A stretch of 64,000 bases of DNA, from positions 23,666-87,665 of the forward strand of contig NZ_BSDJ01000034.1 in assembly GCF_027925525.1 (NCBI RefSeq), in the 5' to 3' direction. This DNA is from Paenibacillus tyrphae (lineage in GTDB: Bacteria; Bacillota; Bacilli; Paenibacillales; NBRC-103111). A program made the position numbers and the translations under genes. Position 1 is the first letter of the stretch, and each line of letters begins with the position of its first letter. Shown piece by piece: positions 15,836 through 24,324 of the stretch. A model generated the notes under the pieces. It was not told where the DNA came from and searched no databases. It was given only the letters and a program-made list of their open reading frames with translations.

Positions 15836-16870
15836 GTGAGACTGATCGAGACGGAAGGACTGACGAAGGTATATCAACGGGAGGGGCGATGGTTTCCGTC
15901 CGCAAATGATGCTATGCCAGTCGTGGACCGGGTCAGTCTCCATGTGGACAAGGGGGAGACGCTCGGACTCGTCGGCGAAAGCGGCAGCGGGAAGAGCACG
16001 CTTGCCCGTCTGCTGCTCGGGCTCGAAACGGCGACCGAAGGCCGTCTGCTGTTCGGCGGGGAAGATGTGACCCGGTGGGGATTCAAACGGCTGCGGACGA
16101 TCCGCAGCAGGATGCAGATGGTGTTCCAGAACAGCTATTCCTCGTTTGATCCGTTGTTTACGGTGGAACGAATTGTCGGCGAGCCGCTCAGCAGTTACGG
16201 AGGCATGGCAGCGCTGGAACGCAGACGCGTCATACTGGAGAGTCTGAACATGGTCGGATTGGAGGCGGCCTATGCGAAGCGGTATCCTCACGAATTAAGC
16301 GGCGGGCAGCTGCAGCGGGTAAACATCGCGCGGGCGCTCGTTCTTCAACCGGAGCTGCTGATCTGCGACGAGCCGTTTTCCAGCCTCGATTTCAAGCTTC
16401 GCCGGCAAATCCTGACGCTCCTTGAAGAGCTGAAGGTCCGCTTCGGCCTGTCGTATCTGTACATTACTCACGATTTATCGTCCGTTTCCCGCTTTTGCGA
16501 CCGGGTCGCCGTGATGTATAAGGGGCAAATCGTGGAGACGCTGCCAGCGGCCCGTATCGCCGAAGAGGCGATTCATCCGTATACCCGTTCGCTGCTGGAC
16601 GCGGTTCCAGTGCAAGATCCGAGGCTCAGGCGGAGCAGGACAGGGAGGCCGTTCGGAGAACCGGCTCTGTCGCAGGGGGAGAGAGTTACGCAGGGCTGCC
16701 GGTTTTGCAGCCGTTGTCCTGCCGCAATGCCGGTCTGCTTTACGGTCGAGCCCGTACTCGAAACGAAGCGGCCGTCTCACCAGGCGGCCTGCCACCTCTT
16801 TGCGAATGAAGTCGGAGGGAAGGCCGATCAAACATTTCAAATCGTTAAAGAACAGGGGCAACTAAGATGA
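15836..16870 (+). CDS. ABC transporter ATP-binding protein, NikE/CntF-like
   Basis: Second ATPase, about 344 residues from GTG 15836 (AAAGGGGGG upstream). Walker A GESGSGKST, signature LSGGQLQRVNIARAL, Walker B LLICDEPFSSLD, switch LYITHDLSSV. The tail carries the oligo/dipeptide-type C-terminal domain with RFCSRCP and HQAACHLF, cysteines that in several relatives ligate an iron-sulfur cluster. A longer in-frame reading from 15737 would overlap the previous ATPase gene and is rejected. The stop overlaps the next start (ATGA). Confidence 0.9.
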   Translation: MRLIETEGLTKVYQREGRWFPSANDAMPVVDRVSLHVDKGETLGLVGESGSGKSTLARLLLGLETATEGRLLFGGEDVTRWGFKRLRTIRSRMQMVFQNSYSSFDPLFTVERIVGEPLSSYGGMAALERRRVILESLNMVGLEAAYAKRYPHELSGGQLQRVNIARALVLQPELLICDEPFSSLDFKLRRQILTLLEELKVRFGLSYLYITHDLSSVSRFCDRVAVMYKGQIVETLPAARIAEEAIHPYTRSLLDAVPVQDPRLRRSRTGRPFGEPALSQGERVTQGCRFCSRCPAAMPVCFTVEPVLETKRPSHQAACHLFANEVGGKADQTFQIVKEQGQLR

Positions 16871-18531
16871 AACAGAACCGTGCAAGCCGCAGCAAACGAT
16901 TTTTTGCAGTAAAAACCGTCTTCATCTTATTAAGTGCTCTGCTCGTGTGCGTTACCGGCTGTGCGGCCAGAGGCACAGGCGGTGCAAGCCGTACGGCTGA
17001 CGGAACCGGAAGCGCCGGGGCACCGGGCGATAAGCAGGTGGTCGTCGCCATCGCTTCCGATCCGGGGATCGACCAGCTCGATGCCGGGACTTACAAAGGC
17101 TCGATTCAGGTGCATCCGATGATTTACGACTCCTTGGTCGAATACGGCGAGAAAGGCGAGATTTTGCCTTCGTTAGCCGAATCGTGGACCATCTCCCCCG
17201 ACGGCAAGGAATATACGTTCAAGCTGCGCAAAGACGTGAAATTTTCCGATGGCACCGAATTTAACGCGGCGGCGGTCAAGTTTTCGTTCGAGCGTTGGTC
17301 CAAGGACCCGGCCAATTCGTCCATCAATGTGGCGAAGGCGCTGCAGGAAATTACGCCCGTTGACACGCACACGGTCAAGATGACATTTAGCCAGCCGTTT
17401 TATCCGTTTCTGACCGAGCTGACGTATGCCAGACCGGTGCGCATTCTTTCTCCTTCGGCCGTTGAGCCGGCGGGCGATGTCAAAGGCAAGTTCGTTAAGC
17501 CCATCGGCACCGGCGCGTGGAAGGTCGAAAGCTATACGAAGGACCAGCAGGCTGTGCTGGTGCGAAATCCCAACTACTGGGGGAAAGCGCCGCTGCTGAA
17601 CAAAATCGTGCTGAAGGTCGTCAACGATCCGCAATCCCGCCTGCTGGCGCTGCAAAACGGCTCGGTCGACATTTCCGGCGGGCAGATGGGCAAAATTGCG
17701 CCGGAGAGTATTCAGGTCGTTCAAAAATCCGATTCGTTAACCGTGCAATCCGCTCCGGGTACGAATTCGCATTTTGTCGTCTTTAATGGCTCCAACCCGT
17801 ACTTGCAGGATGTGAACGTCCGCAAGGCGATCAATCTGGCTGTCAATAAAAAAAGCATTGTCGACAAGCTGATGGGTGGTATGGGCAAGGAAGCGCAAGG
17901 CTTGTTCCCGGCTACGGTGCCTTATGTGACCGCAGAGAATATCCGATGGTACGGCTATGAGCCGGAGCAGGCGAAGCAACTGCTTAAGGAATCGGGCTTT
18001 GCGGATACGAACAGCGATGGCATCGTCGAGAAAAACGGCAAGCCGCTCGAATTGAATTTTGTGCTGCAGCAAACCGAGTTCCCGGAATGGAAATCGATCG
18101 CCGAATTTGTCCAGTCCCAGCTTAAGGAAATCGGCATCGGCGTTAACCTGAAGGTGCTGGAAGCGAATGCCTATTACGATGCGCTGTGGAAGAACAAGCA
18201 GTATGATATGCTCATTTACCGCACCTATGCGGATTCCCAGAACCCCCATTTTTTCCTGCTGTCCTTGTTCCATCGTTCGGCCAATGCCCCTGCTGTCGCT
18301 TGGTCAGATCCGCAATTGGAGGCTTTGATCGACGAAGCGATGGGAGCAATGGATGCCAAAATAAGACAAGACAAGTACGACGCGTTGTTCGGCCGGATGT
18401 TCGAGCAGGCGATGGTTCTGCCGGTTTATTACCCGGATGAGATTTTCGTCGTCAATAGCAGGGTCAAAGGCTTTAAGCTTGGACAGACTGCTTACTTGCC
18501 GGTCGTCTGGAATGAGCTGGATGTCAAGTAA
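16867..18531 (+). CDS. Substrate-binding lipoprotein, family 5 (NikA/CntA-like)
   Basis: Extracellular ligand-binding lipoprotein of 554 residues that feeds the permease pair. A basic N-terminus and hydrophobic stretch end in the lipobox VTGC (Cys near 32), followed by a Gly/Ser/Thr-rich linker, then an SBP_bac_5 domain (YDSLVEYGEKGEILPSLAESWTISPDGKEYTFKLRKDVKFSDGTEF). Nickel, staphylopine and peptide binders share this fold, so the metal link rests on the Zur-like promoter. Overlaps the ATPase stop by 4 bases. Methyltransferase genes follow. Confidence 0.9.
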   Translation: MKQNRASRSKRFFAVKTVFILLSALLVCVTGCAARGTGGASRTADGTGSAGAPGDKQVVVAIASDPGIDQLDAGTYKGSIQVHPMIYDSLVEYGEKGEILPSLAESWTISPDGKEYTFKLRKDVKFSDGTEFNAAAVKFSFERWSKDPANSSINVAKALQEITPVDTHTVKMTFSQPFYPFLTELTYARPVRILSPSAVEPAGDVKGKFVKPIGTGAWKVESYTKDQQAVLVRNPNYWGKAPLLNKIVLKVVNDPQSRLLALQNGSVDISGGQMGKIAPESIQVVQKSDSLTVQSAPGTNSHFVVFNGSNPYLQDVNVRKAINLAVNKKSIVDKLMGGMGKEAQGLFPATVPYVTAENIRWYGYEPEQAKQLLKESGFADTNSDGIVEKNGKPLELNFVLQQTEFPEWKSIAEFVQSQLKEIGIGVNLKVLEANAYYDALWKNKQYDMLIYRTYADSQNPHFFLLSLFHRSANAPAVAWSDPQLEALIDEAMGAMDAKIRQDKYDALFGRMFEQAMVLPVYYPDEIFVVNSRVKGFKLGQTAYLPVVWNELDVK

Positions 18532-18566
18532 CGACATAATATCGAAAAACTTCAAGGAGAGACGCT

Positions 18567-19328
18567 ATGTTGAAAGACATTTCCAACTACTGGACGTCCG
18601 GCTCCGGCAGCTACGACAAGGCAGTCAAGGCGCAGTTCCGCAGCCGACGGACCGTATCGATGTGGACATCGCTGTTGAATGAAGGGTTGGGCGGACGGAA
18701 GGGGCAAGCCGTCCTGGATATGGGGACCGGACCCGGATTTTTTTCGATCCTGCTGTCCAGAATGGGCCATTGTGTTACGGCAGTCGACGCCTCGCAGGGG
18801 ATGATCGAGACGGCAACGCGCAATTTCAAGGCGGCCGGCGTTGACGTGAAAGCCTACTTGGGCGACGCAGCCCATCTCCATGCCGAAAAGGACAACACCT
18901 TTGACGCGGTCGTATGCCGCGATGTCGTCTGGACGCTGCCCGATCCGTACGGAGCCTATGCGGAGTGGCACCGTATCTTAAAGCCGGGCGGCACGTTGAT
19001 CGTATTCGACGGCAATTATTTATATCGGAAGGAGCCGAAGAGACCGGCGCTCTTCAACAAGCTGTGGTACGCCCTCGGATGGACGCTCATCCTCCTTACG
19101 GAGCTGAGAATGAGAAGTCGGTCCGATCAGGATAAGGAGCTGCTCGGCAAGCTGCCGTTCGTTCAGGTCTTGCGCCCGGAGGCCGATCAAGAGGCTTTGC
19201 AGCGAGCCGGATTTCGCATTCAGGAAATTCGCCACAATTTTACGTCCGGCTACAAGATGACGATGCAGCATTTGAAATACGGCTATCAAAGCGACAGACG
19301 TTTTATGATCATAGCAAAGAAGGAGTAA
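18567..19328 (+). CDS. Class I SAM-dependent methyltransferase (metal-import operon, paralogue 1)
   Basis: A 253-residue Rossmann methyltransferase: motif I VLDMGTGPGFFSILLSRMGH, motif II acidic residue in VTAVDASQGMI, motif IV CRDVVWTLPDP, motif V LKPGGTLIVFDGNY. It and the next gene are clearly paralogues, sharing the WTL motif and the EW-RILKPGG arrangement. Genes for opine-metallophore synthesis are absent nearby. These enzymes could modify an imported metallophore or a metal-linked small molecule; the substrate is unknown. AAGGAGA ribosome site before ATG 18567. Confidence 0.85.
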   Translation: MLKDISNYWTSGSGSYDKAVKAQFRSRRTVSMWTSLLNEGLGGRKGQAVLDMGTGPGFFSILLSRMGHCVTAVDASQGMIETATRNFKAAGVDVKAYLGDAAHLHAEKDNTFDAVVCRDVVWTLPDPYGAYAEWHRILKPGGTLIVFDGNYLYRKEPKRPALFNKLWYALGWTLILLTELRMRSRSDQDKELLGKLPFVQVLRPEADQEALQRAGFRIQEIRHNFTSGYKMTMQHLKYGYQSDRRFMIIAKKE

Positions 19329-19332
19329 CAGG

Positions 19333-20082
19333 ATGACCATTCAAAATGAAGTCGAAACGTATTGGAACGGCGAAGCGGAGCTTTACAGCGACAGCATCCA
19401 AAAGGAGCTGAACGGTTTTGAAAAGCAGGCTTGGCTAGATTTGATTCTGGAATTCGCTCCCCGGAAGGAGCGTCTCGATGTGCTGGATATCGGCTGCGGG
19501 CCCGGTTTTTTCACGGTTATTTTGTCGCAGGCCGGCCATCATGTCCTGGGCATCGACTGCACGGAAAATATGCTGACATGCGCACGCCGCAATGCCGAGC
19601 AGGCGGGGGTGAAGCCACAGTTCCGCAAAATGGACTCGCACAAGCTGGAGCTTGCGCCCGATAGCTTGGACTTGATCGTGTGCCGTAACCTGACATGGAC
19701 ACTTCATGCGCCTCAGGCGGCTTATGGGGAGTGGCTGAAGGTGCTGCGTCCAGGCGGACGGCTGCTCGTATTCGATGCTAACTGGAACCGTCATTTGGTT
19801 GATGACGAAATGCGGGCGAAGCGGGAGGCGGATCTGCACGAATATGAAGCGAGAGGCTGGGGCAGTCCGCCCAGACATGTCGATTGGGAGGAATCCGACC
19901 GACTCAGCCTGCTGCTGCCGTTAACGAAGGAATGGCGTCCGGCATGGGATCTGCAGGCGCTGAAAGCCGAAGGCTTCAGCGAGGCGTTCAGCATGGAAAA
20001 TTTGTCGGAGCGGGTGTTGGATGAGAAGCAGCAAGTATTAAGCCGATCAACGCCGATGTTTATGGTGTGCGGGCAGAAGTAA
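19333..20082 (+). CDS. Class I SAM-dependent methyltransferase (metal-import operon, paralogue 2)
   Basis: A 249-residue methyltransferase, the last gene of the operon, 4 bases after its paralogue. Motif I VLDIGCGPGFFTVILSQAGH, motif II VLGIDCTENML, motif IV CRNLTWTLHAPQ, motif V LRPGGRLLVFDANW. The two enzymes diverge most in the C-terminal third, so they probably differ in substrate or work as a heterodimer. AAGGAG ribosome site overlaps the stop of the previous gene. Followed by a terminator. Confidence 0.85.
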   Translation: MTIQNEVETYWNGEAELYSDSIQKELNGFEKQAWLDLILEFAPRKERLDVLDIGCGPGFFTVILSQAGHHVLGIDCTENMLTCARRNAEQAGVKPQFRKMDSHKLELAPDSLDLIVCRNLTWTLHAPQAAYGEWLKVLRPGGRLLVFDANWNRHLVDDEMRAKREADLHEYEARGWGSPPRHVDWEESDRLSLLLPLTKEWRPAWDLQALKAEGFSEAFSMENLSERVLDEKQQVLSRSTPMFMVCGQK

Positions 20083-20096
20083 TTTATAGGGGTTCG

Positions 20097-20136
20097 GGCT
20101 GTCGAGGCAATTTTGCGGCAGCCATCTTTATTTTTT
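20097..20136 (+). terminator. Terminator of the metal-import operon
   Basis: GGCTGTCG (20097-20104) pairs with CGGCAGCC (20116-20123), one G-T pair, followed by a T-rich tract ending in seven T. It begins 15 bases after the last methyltransferase stop. Confidence 0.75.
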
Positions 20137-20749
20137 ACTCCAAATGATGACCTGTTGCTAATTTCTTGTATCGTATAAATGCATTAAATATTTCACGATC
20201 TAGTTCGTCAATGGGAGCAGAGCCTCCATAATTTCTCTCAGATTGTTTGATTTCGTTAATTATTGACGCACATCTGTTCATTATGTTTTTATTAATTTTG
20301 GGTAAGTCCAAATAATTACACCACTTTTCATTAATCTCCAAAACTTCGTTGTAAGTGGTGAATAATATAGCTTCGAATTCATGAATATTCCATATGTTTA
20401 TGTATAGTCCAAACCTGTACTTTAAAGGTTTGTCCATCCAATTCTCTCGGATTTTGATTATGTCTTCATGTTTGTCGTTCCTATCTTTTTTAAGTTCAAC
20501 CACTAGGAAATTAAGAGTGTTTGTGTTGCGCTTGTGAAAAATAATGTCAGGTCTCATACGGTAATCACGTTTTGTGACATCCAGATCGCAATCGAGCCAA
20601 AAAATATATTTACGCAGTTCGGTGGATAAATGATGGCTTAAATTCCACTCTGTATAATTTGTTTCAAATGTATTCGTAAAAAGATCTGGTTCGTTTTTAA
20701 ATAAATTAGTAAGAGAAGAAAAGATCATATCCCGCAGCAAGTTTTTCAT
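20135..20749 (-). CDS. Hypothetical protein with PD-(D/E)XK nuclease-like core
   Basis: A 204-residue soluble protein of unknown function. RPDIIFHKRNTNTLNFLVVELKKD shows the spacing of a PD-(D/E)XK nuclease active site: Asp-68, then Glu-85 and Lys-87 at the end of a hydrophobic strand. This fold occurs in restriction, repair and mobile-element proteins. ATG 20749 is chosen because AAAGGAG lies 7 bases upstream; an in-frame extension to 20890 has no site. The gene is much more AT-rich than its neighbours and has no partner, suggesting lateral gain. Fold call is inference from motif only. Confidence 0.6.
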   Translation of the reverse strand: MKNLLRDMIFSSLTNLFKNEPDLFTNTFETNYTEWNLSHHLSTELRKYIFWLDCDLDVTKRDYRMRPDIIFHKRNTNTLNFLVVELKKDRNDKHEDIIKIRENWMDKPLKYRFGLYINIWNIHEFEAILFTTYNEVLEINEKWCNYLDLPKINKNIMNRCASIINEIKQSERNYGGSAPIDELDREIFNAFIRYKKLATGHHLE

Positions 20750-21006
20750 GAATATCTCCTTTAGTGACTTAGATATGAAATAAATTCGAGCATCTTGATT
20801 CAAAAACCTTCTTGGATTCCAGGGCAATTTAGTTTCCGCCAACGAGATTGGCGGGGGATAAGAGAGGCAAATGTGCCCAAACCTCAGCAAATAGAAGTAT
20901 TAATCTATTTCATGTTATATTATGTGACAATTCGAGATACGATAGTTGCCGGAAGAAAATAACTTCTGTATAATCGGAACTAGATTGCATACCGGGGGAG
21001 CAGAGG

Positions 21007-21468
21007 ATGGAAATGCTAACTGTACAAGTCGTGGAGCCGAACAATGAGCATTTGCTTGCATTGATTGCCAAACTGGACGATTACTTATATTCGTTGTACC
21101 CTGCCGACGAAGTGTTTGGCGTTGATTTGGAAGGGGCCGACGTTGACGAGGTGGTGTTCGTTCTTGCCTATTGGGACGGTGCCGCTGCCGGCTGTGGAGC
21201 TTACCGCCCGCTAGATGCGCAGGCCGCCGAATTGAAACGGATATTCGTTGATCCTTCTTGCAGAAATAAAGGAATTGCGTCGAGTATCTTGTCATTTTTG
21301 GAGAAGGAAACAGCGCGGGCGGGATTTACATCCTTGCTCCTCGAAACCGGGCCCATGCAGCCCGAATCGATAGCGCTGTACAAGAAATTCGGATTTATCG
21401 ATATCGAGCCTTTTGGAGAGTACGTGAATTGCCCCAGCAGTATATGTATGGAGAAAAGGCTTCTTTGA
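21007..21468 (+). CDS. GNAT family N-acetyltransferase
   Basis: A 153-residue GCN5-type acetyltransferase. AELKRIFVDPSCRNKGIASSILSFLEKEA carries motif A (R/Q-x-x-G-x-G/A variant: CRNKGIA) for acetyl-CoA binding, and LLLETGPMQPESIALYKKFGFIDIEPFGEY is motif B. It resembles small acetyltransferases of amino acids or drugs; the acceptor cannot be told. GGGGGAG upstream of ATG 21007. Single gene with a weak terminator downstream. Confidence 0.88.
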   Translation: MEMLTVQVVEPNNEHLLALIAKLDDYLYSLYPADEVFGVDLEGADVDEVVFVLAYWDGAAAGCGAYRPLDAQAAELKRIFVDPSCRNKGIASSILSFLEKETARAGFTSLLLETGPMQPESIALYKKFGFIDIEPFGEYVNCPSSICMEKRLL

Positions 21469-21542
21469 CCGACGGCGAACTCCACGCTCCGCAGCCAATA
21501 AGAATTCCGGAAAGCTGATTATTCCAAAATGATGCACGAACG

Positions 21543-21573
21543 CTTGCTCTTCACTTCGAGAGCAGGTTTTTTT
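21543..21573 (+). terminator. Terminator after the GNAT gene
   Basis: CTTGCTCT (21543-21550) and AGAGCAGG (21559-21566) form an 8-bp stem with one wobble pair over an 8-nt loop, followed by seven T. Confidence 0.6.
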
Positions 21574-21704
21574 GGCTTGGAACACCTGTCATGCAACATT
21601 TGACCCGGATGGCACGTCAAGGAGATTGTAAACGACAAAATATGGAGCGCTGGCTCCATGGGTTGTTATCTTACATAAGGTTATTACAGGAGGTATATGA
21701 CATC

Positions 21705-22766
21705 ATGAAACCATTCAAAGTACTCGGAGTTGTTCTGGCCGGCGCACTGCTGGCAACCAATGTCGTGTCTGCCGCTCCAAGCGAGCCTGCAACGGTAAAA
21801 CCGCTGCCGATTTCCGCTCCTACTCCGCAGGATTCCTACGGCGGTCTAAAATTTGTTCTCGTGATCAATGGAAAAGGATTCTCTCCGGAAGAGAACCCGA
21901 TCTATGTAGGTGCTAAAAATGAAATGATGATACCGATCCGCGCTGCCGCTGAAGCGTTGGGTTATAAGCTGACCTGGAAGCCGGATACGCAGTCGCTGGA
22001 GATGGTTCAAGGCAACCAATGGCTAACCCTTCAGATCGGACAAGACCAATACGGCTTTGCCAAAATGCTCGTTCCGCTTGAGGTGGCGCCGGAGTTAACG
22101 AATGAGAAAACGTATGTTCCGCTGTCCTATTTCGAAAAGGTGATGAAGCTTCAAGTGAAGACGGACGCAACGGGAACGATCCATATCGATTCCAAGAAGC
22201 AAGAAAGCGGTGAACAGGCGGCGAGCACAACCAAGCAAGGAACGGTTACCAGCATTACCTACCGCGATAAAGGCGGAGAGATCGGCCTTAACGGCTATGG
22301 GCACGGCGTCCGACTGAACATTTCCGACGAAACGGAGATCGTATCCGACACGAACCAGAAGCTGACGCTTGCCGATCTGCAGCTCGGTATGTCCATCGAA
22401 GCGGAGCACAGTCCAGTTATGGCTATGAGTATGCCACCGATGACCCATGCGAAAAAGATTATCGTGAAACAGAGTCCTGCAGCCCAACAAACTTTAGGTA
22501 CGGCAGGCGAGATTGAGGAGATTACTTCATCGGCAGAGGGGAGAACGCGTCTTACGATCAAGGGGAATAAGCTTAGCGACGGATCGCATGACACGGTAAT
22601 CCTGAATGTGGCAGGGGATACACCTGTGATCGGTACGAAGGATAATCAACCGGTTGCCGCCAACCAGCTTAAAAAAGGCGATAAAGTGTATGGCTTCTAT
22701 GGTCCGATCTTGACCAAGAGCTTGCCGCCAATCGGCCAAGCCGTCAAAATCGTTGTAGAAAACTAA
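21705..22766 (+). CDS. Secreted protein with copper amine oxidase N-terminal domain
   Basis: A 353-residue exported protein. Signal peptide at 1-23 (VLGVVLAGALLATNVVSA) with cleavage around Ala-23. Residues ~45-145 form a copper-amine-oxidase-N domain (MMIPIRAAAEALGYKLTWKPDTQSLEM; YVPLSYFEKVM), a stalk domain common in Paenibacillus cell-wall proteins and not an oxidase. The rest repeats a beta-rich pattern (TVTSITYRDKG...; GEIEEITSS...) resembling two related subdomains. ATG 21705 follows AGGAGG; the longer open frame from 21591 lacks a site. Function unknown. Confidence 0.8.
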   Translation: MKPFKVLGVVLAGALLATNVVSAAPSEPATVKPLPISAPTPQDSYGGLKFVLVINGKGFSPEENPIYVGAKNEMMIPIRAAAEALGYKLTWKPDTQSLEMVQGNQWLTLQIGQDQYGFAKMLVPLEVAPELTNEKTYVPLSYFEKVMKLQVKTDATGTIHIDSKKQESGEQAASTTKQGTVTSITYRDKGGEIGLNGYGHGVRLNISDETEIVSDTNQKLTLADLQLGMSIEAEHSPVMAMSMPPMTHAKKIIVKQSPAAQQTLGTAGEIEEITSSAEGRTRLTIKGNKLSDGSHDTVILNVAGDTPVIGTKDNQPVAANQLKKGDKVYGFYGPILTKSLPPIGQAVKIVVEN

Positions 22767-22790
22767 ATTACGGCATCATCGCAAAAAGGG

Positions 22791-22830
22791 GCAGTCCTTA
22801 ACGATTTCAGTTAAAGGGCTGCTTTTTTTT
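22791..22830 (+). terminator. Terminator after the copper-amine-oxidase-N gene
   Basis: GCAGTCCTTAAC (22791-22802) pairs with GTTAAAGGGCTGC (22810-22822) with one bulge, followed by eight T. Confidence 0.8.
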
Positions 22831-22854
22831 GCCCTCTAGGGCCTTACATGCAGA

Positions 22855-22888
22855 GAAGCCGATTCTCTGCTGAGAGAGAACCGGCTTC
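22855..22888 (-). terminator. Strong hairpin after the MFS gene
   Basis: GAAGCCGATTCTCT (22855-22868) pairs with AGAGAACCGGCTTC (22875-22888) with one G-T-type mismatch, 8 bases beyond the MFS stop codon on the minus strand. There is no long T run, so termination is probable rather than certain. Confidence 0.5.
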
Positions 22889-22895
22889 CCGATGT

Positions 22896-24071
22896 TTACA
22901 GCTTTTTGCTCACAAGGGCCATACTAATCGCCAATACGAGAAAATACATCGGCATAGTGGCTAACGAACCGTTGTGAAGATAGCTCATCCCGCTGGTAAT
23001 GAGACTGATCACCACGTAATAACCTAATCCGAAAATGGCGCCTGCGGTGCCAAGGACATCGCCATAATTGACGAGCGCCAGACTCAGGCAGTTAGGGATG
23101 GCCATACCAATCCCCAGCAGGAGGACAAAGATCGAAGCTACCATGAGCGCTAATCCGATGACGGAAGGGCTTATGCCATAGAGCGCAAGAACGGTGAGAC
23201 CTACGGCTCCCGCTATCGTGACGAGGGAACCGAGAAAAATAATTTTTTCGGCCGGGACCCGGGGTAGCAGTTTCTTCGACATCATCGCACCAAGGATGGA
23301 GGACAACGCCACGAAAATTCCCAAAAAACCGAACACGCCCGGACTCATGTGAAAAAAATCCATAAAAATGAACGGAGCCTCGGCATAGTAACTAAACAAG
23401 ATGCCGTTGGTCGCTCCGATGAGAAAACCGAATGCCCATACTCTTCGGTCAGAAACCAAGCGCTTGGCTACAGAAAACGTATGGACCCCGGAGCTCGTGG
23501 ACACTTTTGTCTCAGGCAGAGAAACCAAGGTGTACGTAAAAATGGCGGCGCTCATCACAACAAGCGTGAAGAACACGGCTCTAAAACCGAACGCTTGATC
23601 GACCCATCCCCCAATGAACGGTCCGATGGCCGGAGTAAAGGCAAGAGCCGCAGAAATCTGGGCAAACACGGCATGTCGCTTGGCTCCATCAATACACTCA
23701 CGAAGCATGGTTTGCGTCACGACCGAACCGGTGCTGGCGCCAAAAGCCTGAATGAACCGGCTGACAAGCAGCCACTCGGCCGAACCGGACAAGTAACATC
23801 CCAAGCTGCCCAGGCCATAAACCAAGATTCCCCAAAGCATAGCAGGACGCCGCCCGATGGAATCCGAAAGCCTTCCCCAGCAAAAAACGCCAGCGGCAAA
23901 ACCGAGGAAATAAATGCTAAGCGTCAGTTGAACCGCATTGCCGGTTGTATGCAGGCGATTTGCAATATCCGGTAAGGAAGGTGTATAGATCGTTTCGCTA
24001 ATTTGCGGGAAACCAACAAGAATAATGTACAGCCATAATGATGGTGTTGAGATTTTTCTTTGCACAGCCAT
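22896..24071 (-). CDS. MFS drug-efflux transporter, Bcr/CflA type
   Basis: A 391-residue, twelve-helix major facilitator. Motif A GRLSDSIGRRPAMLWG lies between helices 2 and 3. The PSLPDIA N-terminal motif and GFAAGVFCWGRLSD mark the Bcr/CflA (DHA1) group, which exports bicyclomycin, chloramphenicol and similar compounds by proton antiport. Divergent from a TetR gene whose twin operators lie between them, so efflux is probably induced by a ligand of that regulator. Start may be ATG 24071 or GTG 24065, the latter better spaced from the GGGGGA site. Confidence 0.9.
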   Translation of the reverse strand: MAVQRKISTPSLWLYIILVGFPQISETIYTPSLPDIANRLHTTGNAVQLTLSIYFLGFAAGVFCWGRLSDSIGRRPAMLWGILVYGLGSLGCYLSGSAEWLLVSRFIQAFGASTGSVVTQTMLRECIDGAKRHAVFAQISAALAFTPAIGPFIGGWVDQAFGFRAVFFTLVVMSAAIFTYTLVSLPETKVSTSSGVHTFSVAKRLVSDRRVWAFGFLIGATNGILFSYYAEAPFIFMDFFHMSPGVFGFLGIFVALSSILGAMMSKKLLPRVPAEKIIFLGSLVTIAGAVGLTVLALYGISPSVIGLALMVASIFVLLLGIGMAIPNCLSLALVNYGDVLGTAGAIFGLGYYVVISLITSGMSYLHNGSLATMPMYFLVLAISMALVSKKL

Positions 24072-24250
24072 TCCCCCTATAATTCAAAATCTCAATGAGC
24101 CGGCAAAGAAATTACGGGATCGGGGGTTTGCATTTACTCAATCTGGAAAAGGATAGCATGATGATTCACCTGTATTCTTTTATAGGGGGAGATCTATAGT
24201 GCATTCTAGCAGGATTTTGGGAGCCTGTCGACAGCCGGGGCGAATTTTTG

Positions 24251-24299
24251 CAATATGACCATATTGTAAAAATCGAAAGGAAACAATATAATCATATTG
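24251..24299 (+). promoter_or_regulatory. TetR promoter with two CAATATG-type operators
   Basis: The promoter TTGTAA (24264-24269) -17 bp- TATAAT (24287-24292) is flanked by CAATATGACCATATTG (24251-24266, a perfect 7-bp dyad) touching the -35 and CAATATAATCATATTG (24284-24299, one mismatch) covering the -10. The centres are 33 bp apart, three helical turns. This is a clear autorepression layout. Confidence 0.75.
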
Positions 24300-24324
24300 T
24301 ATAAAATGAAAGGAGCATTTTGCC

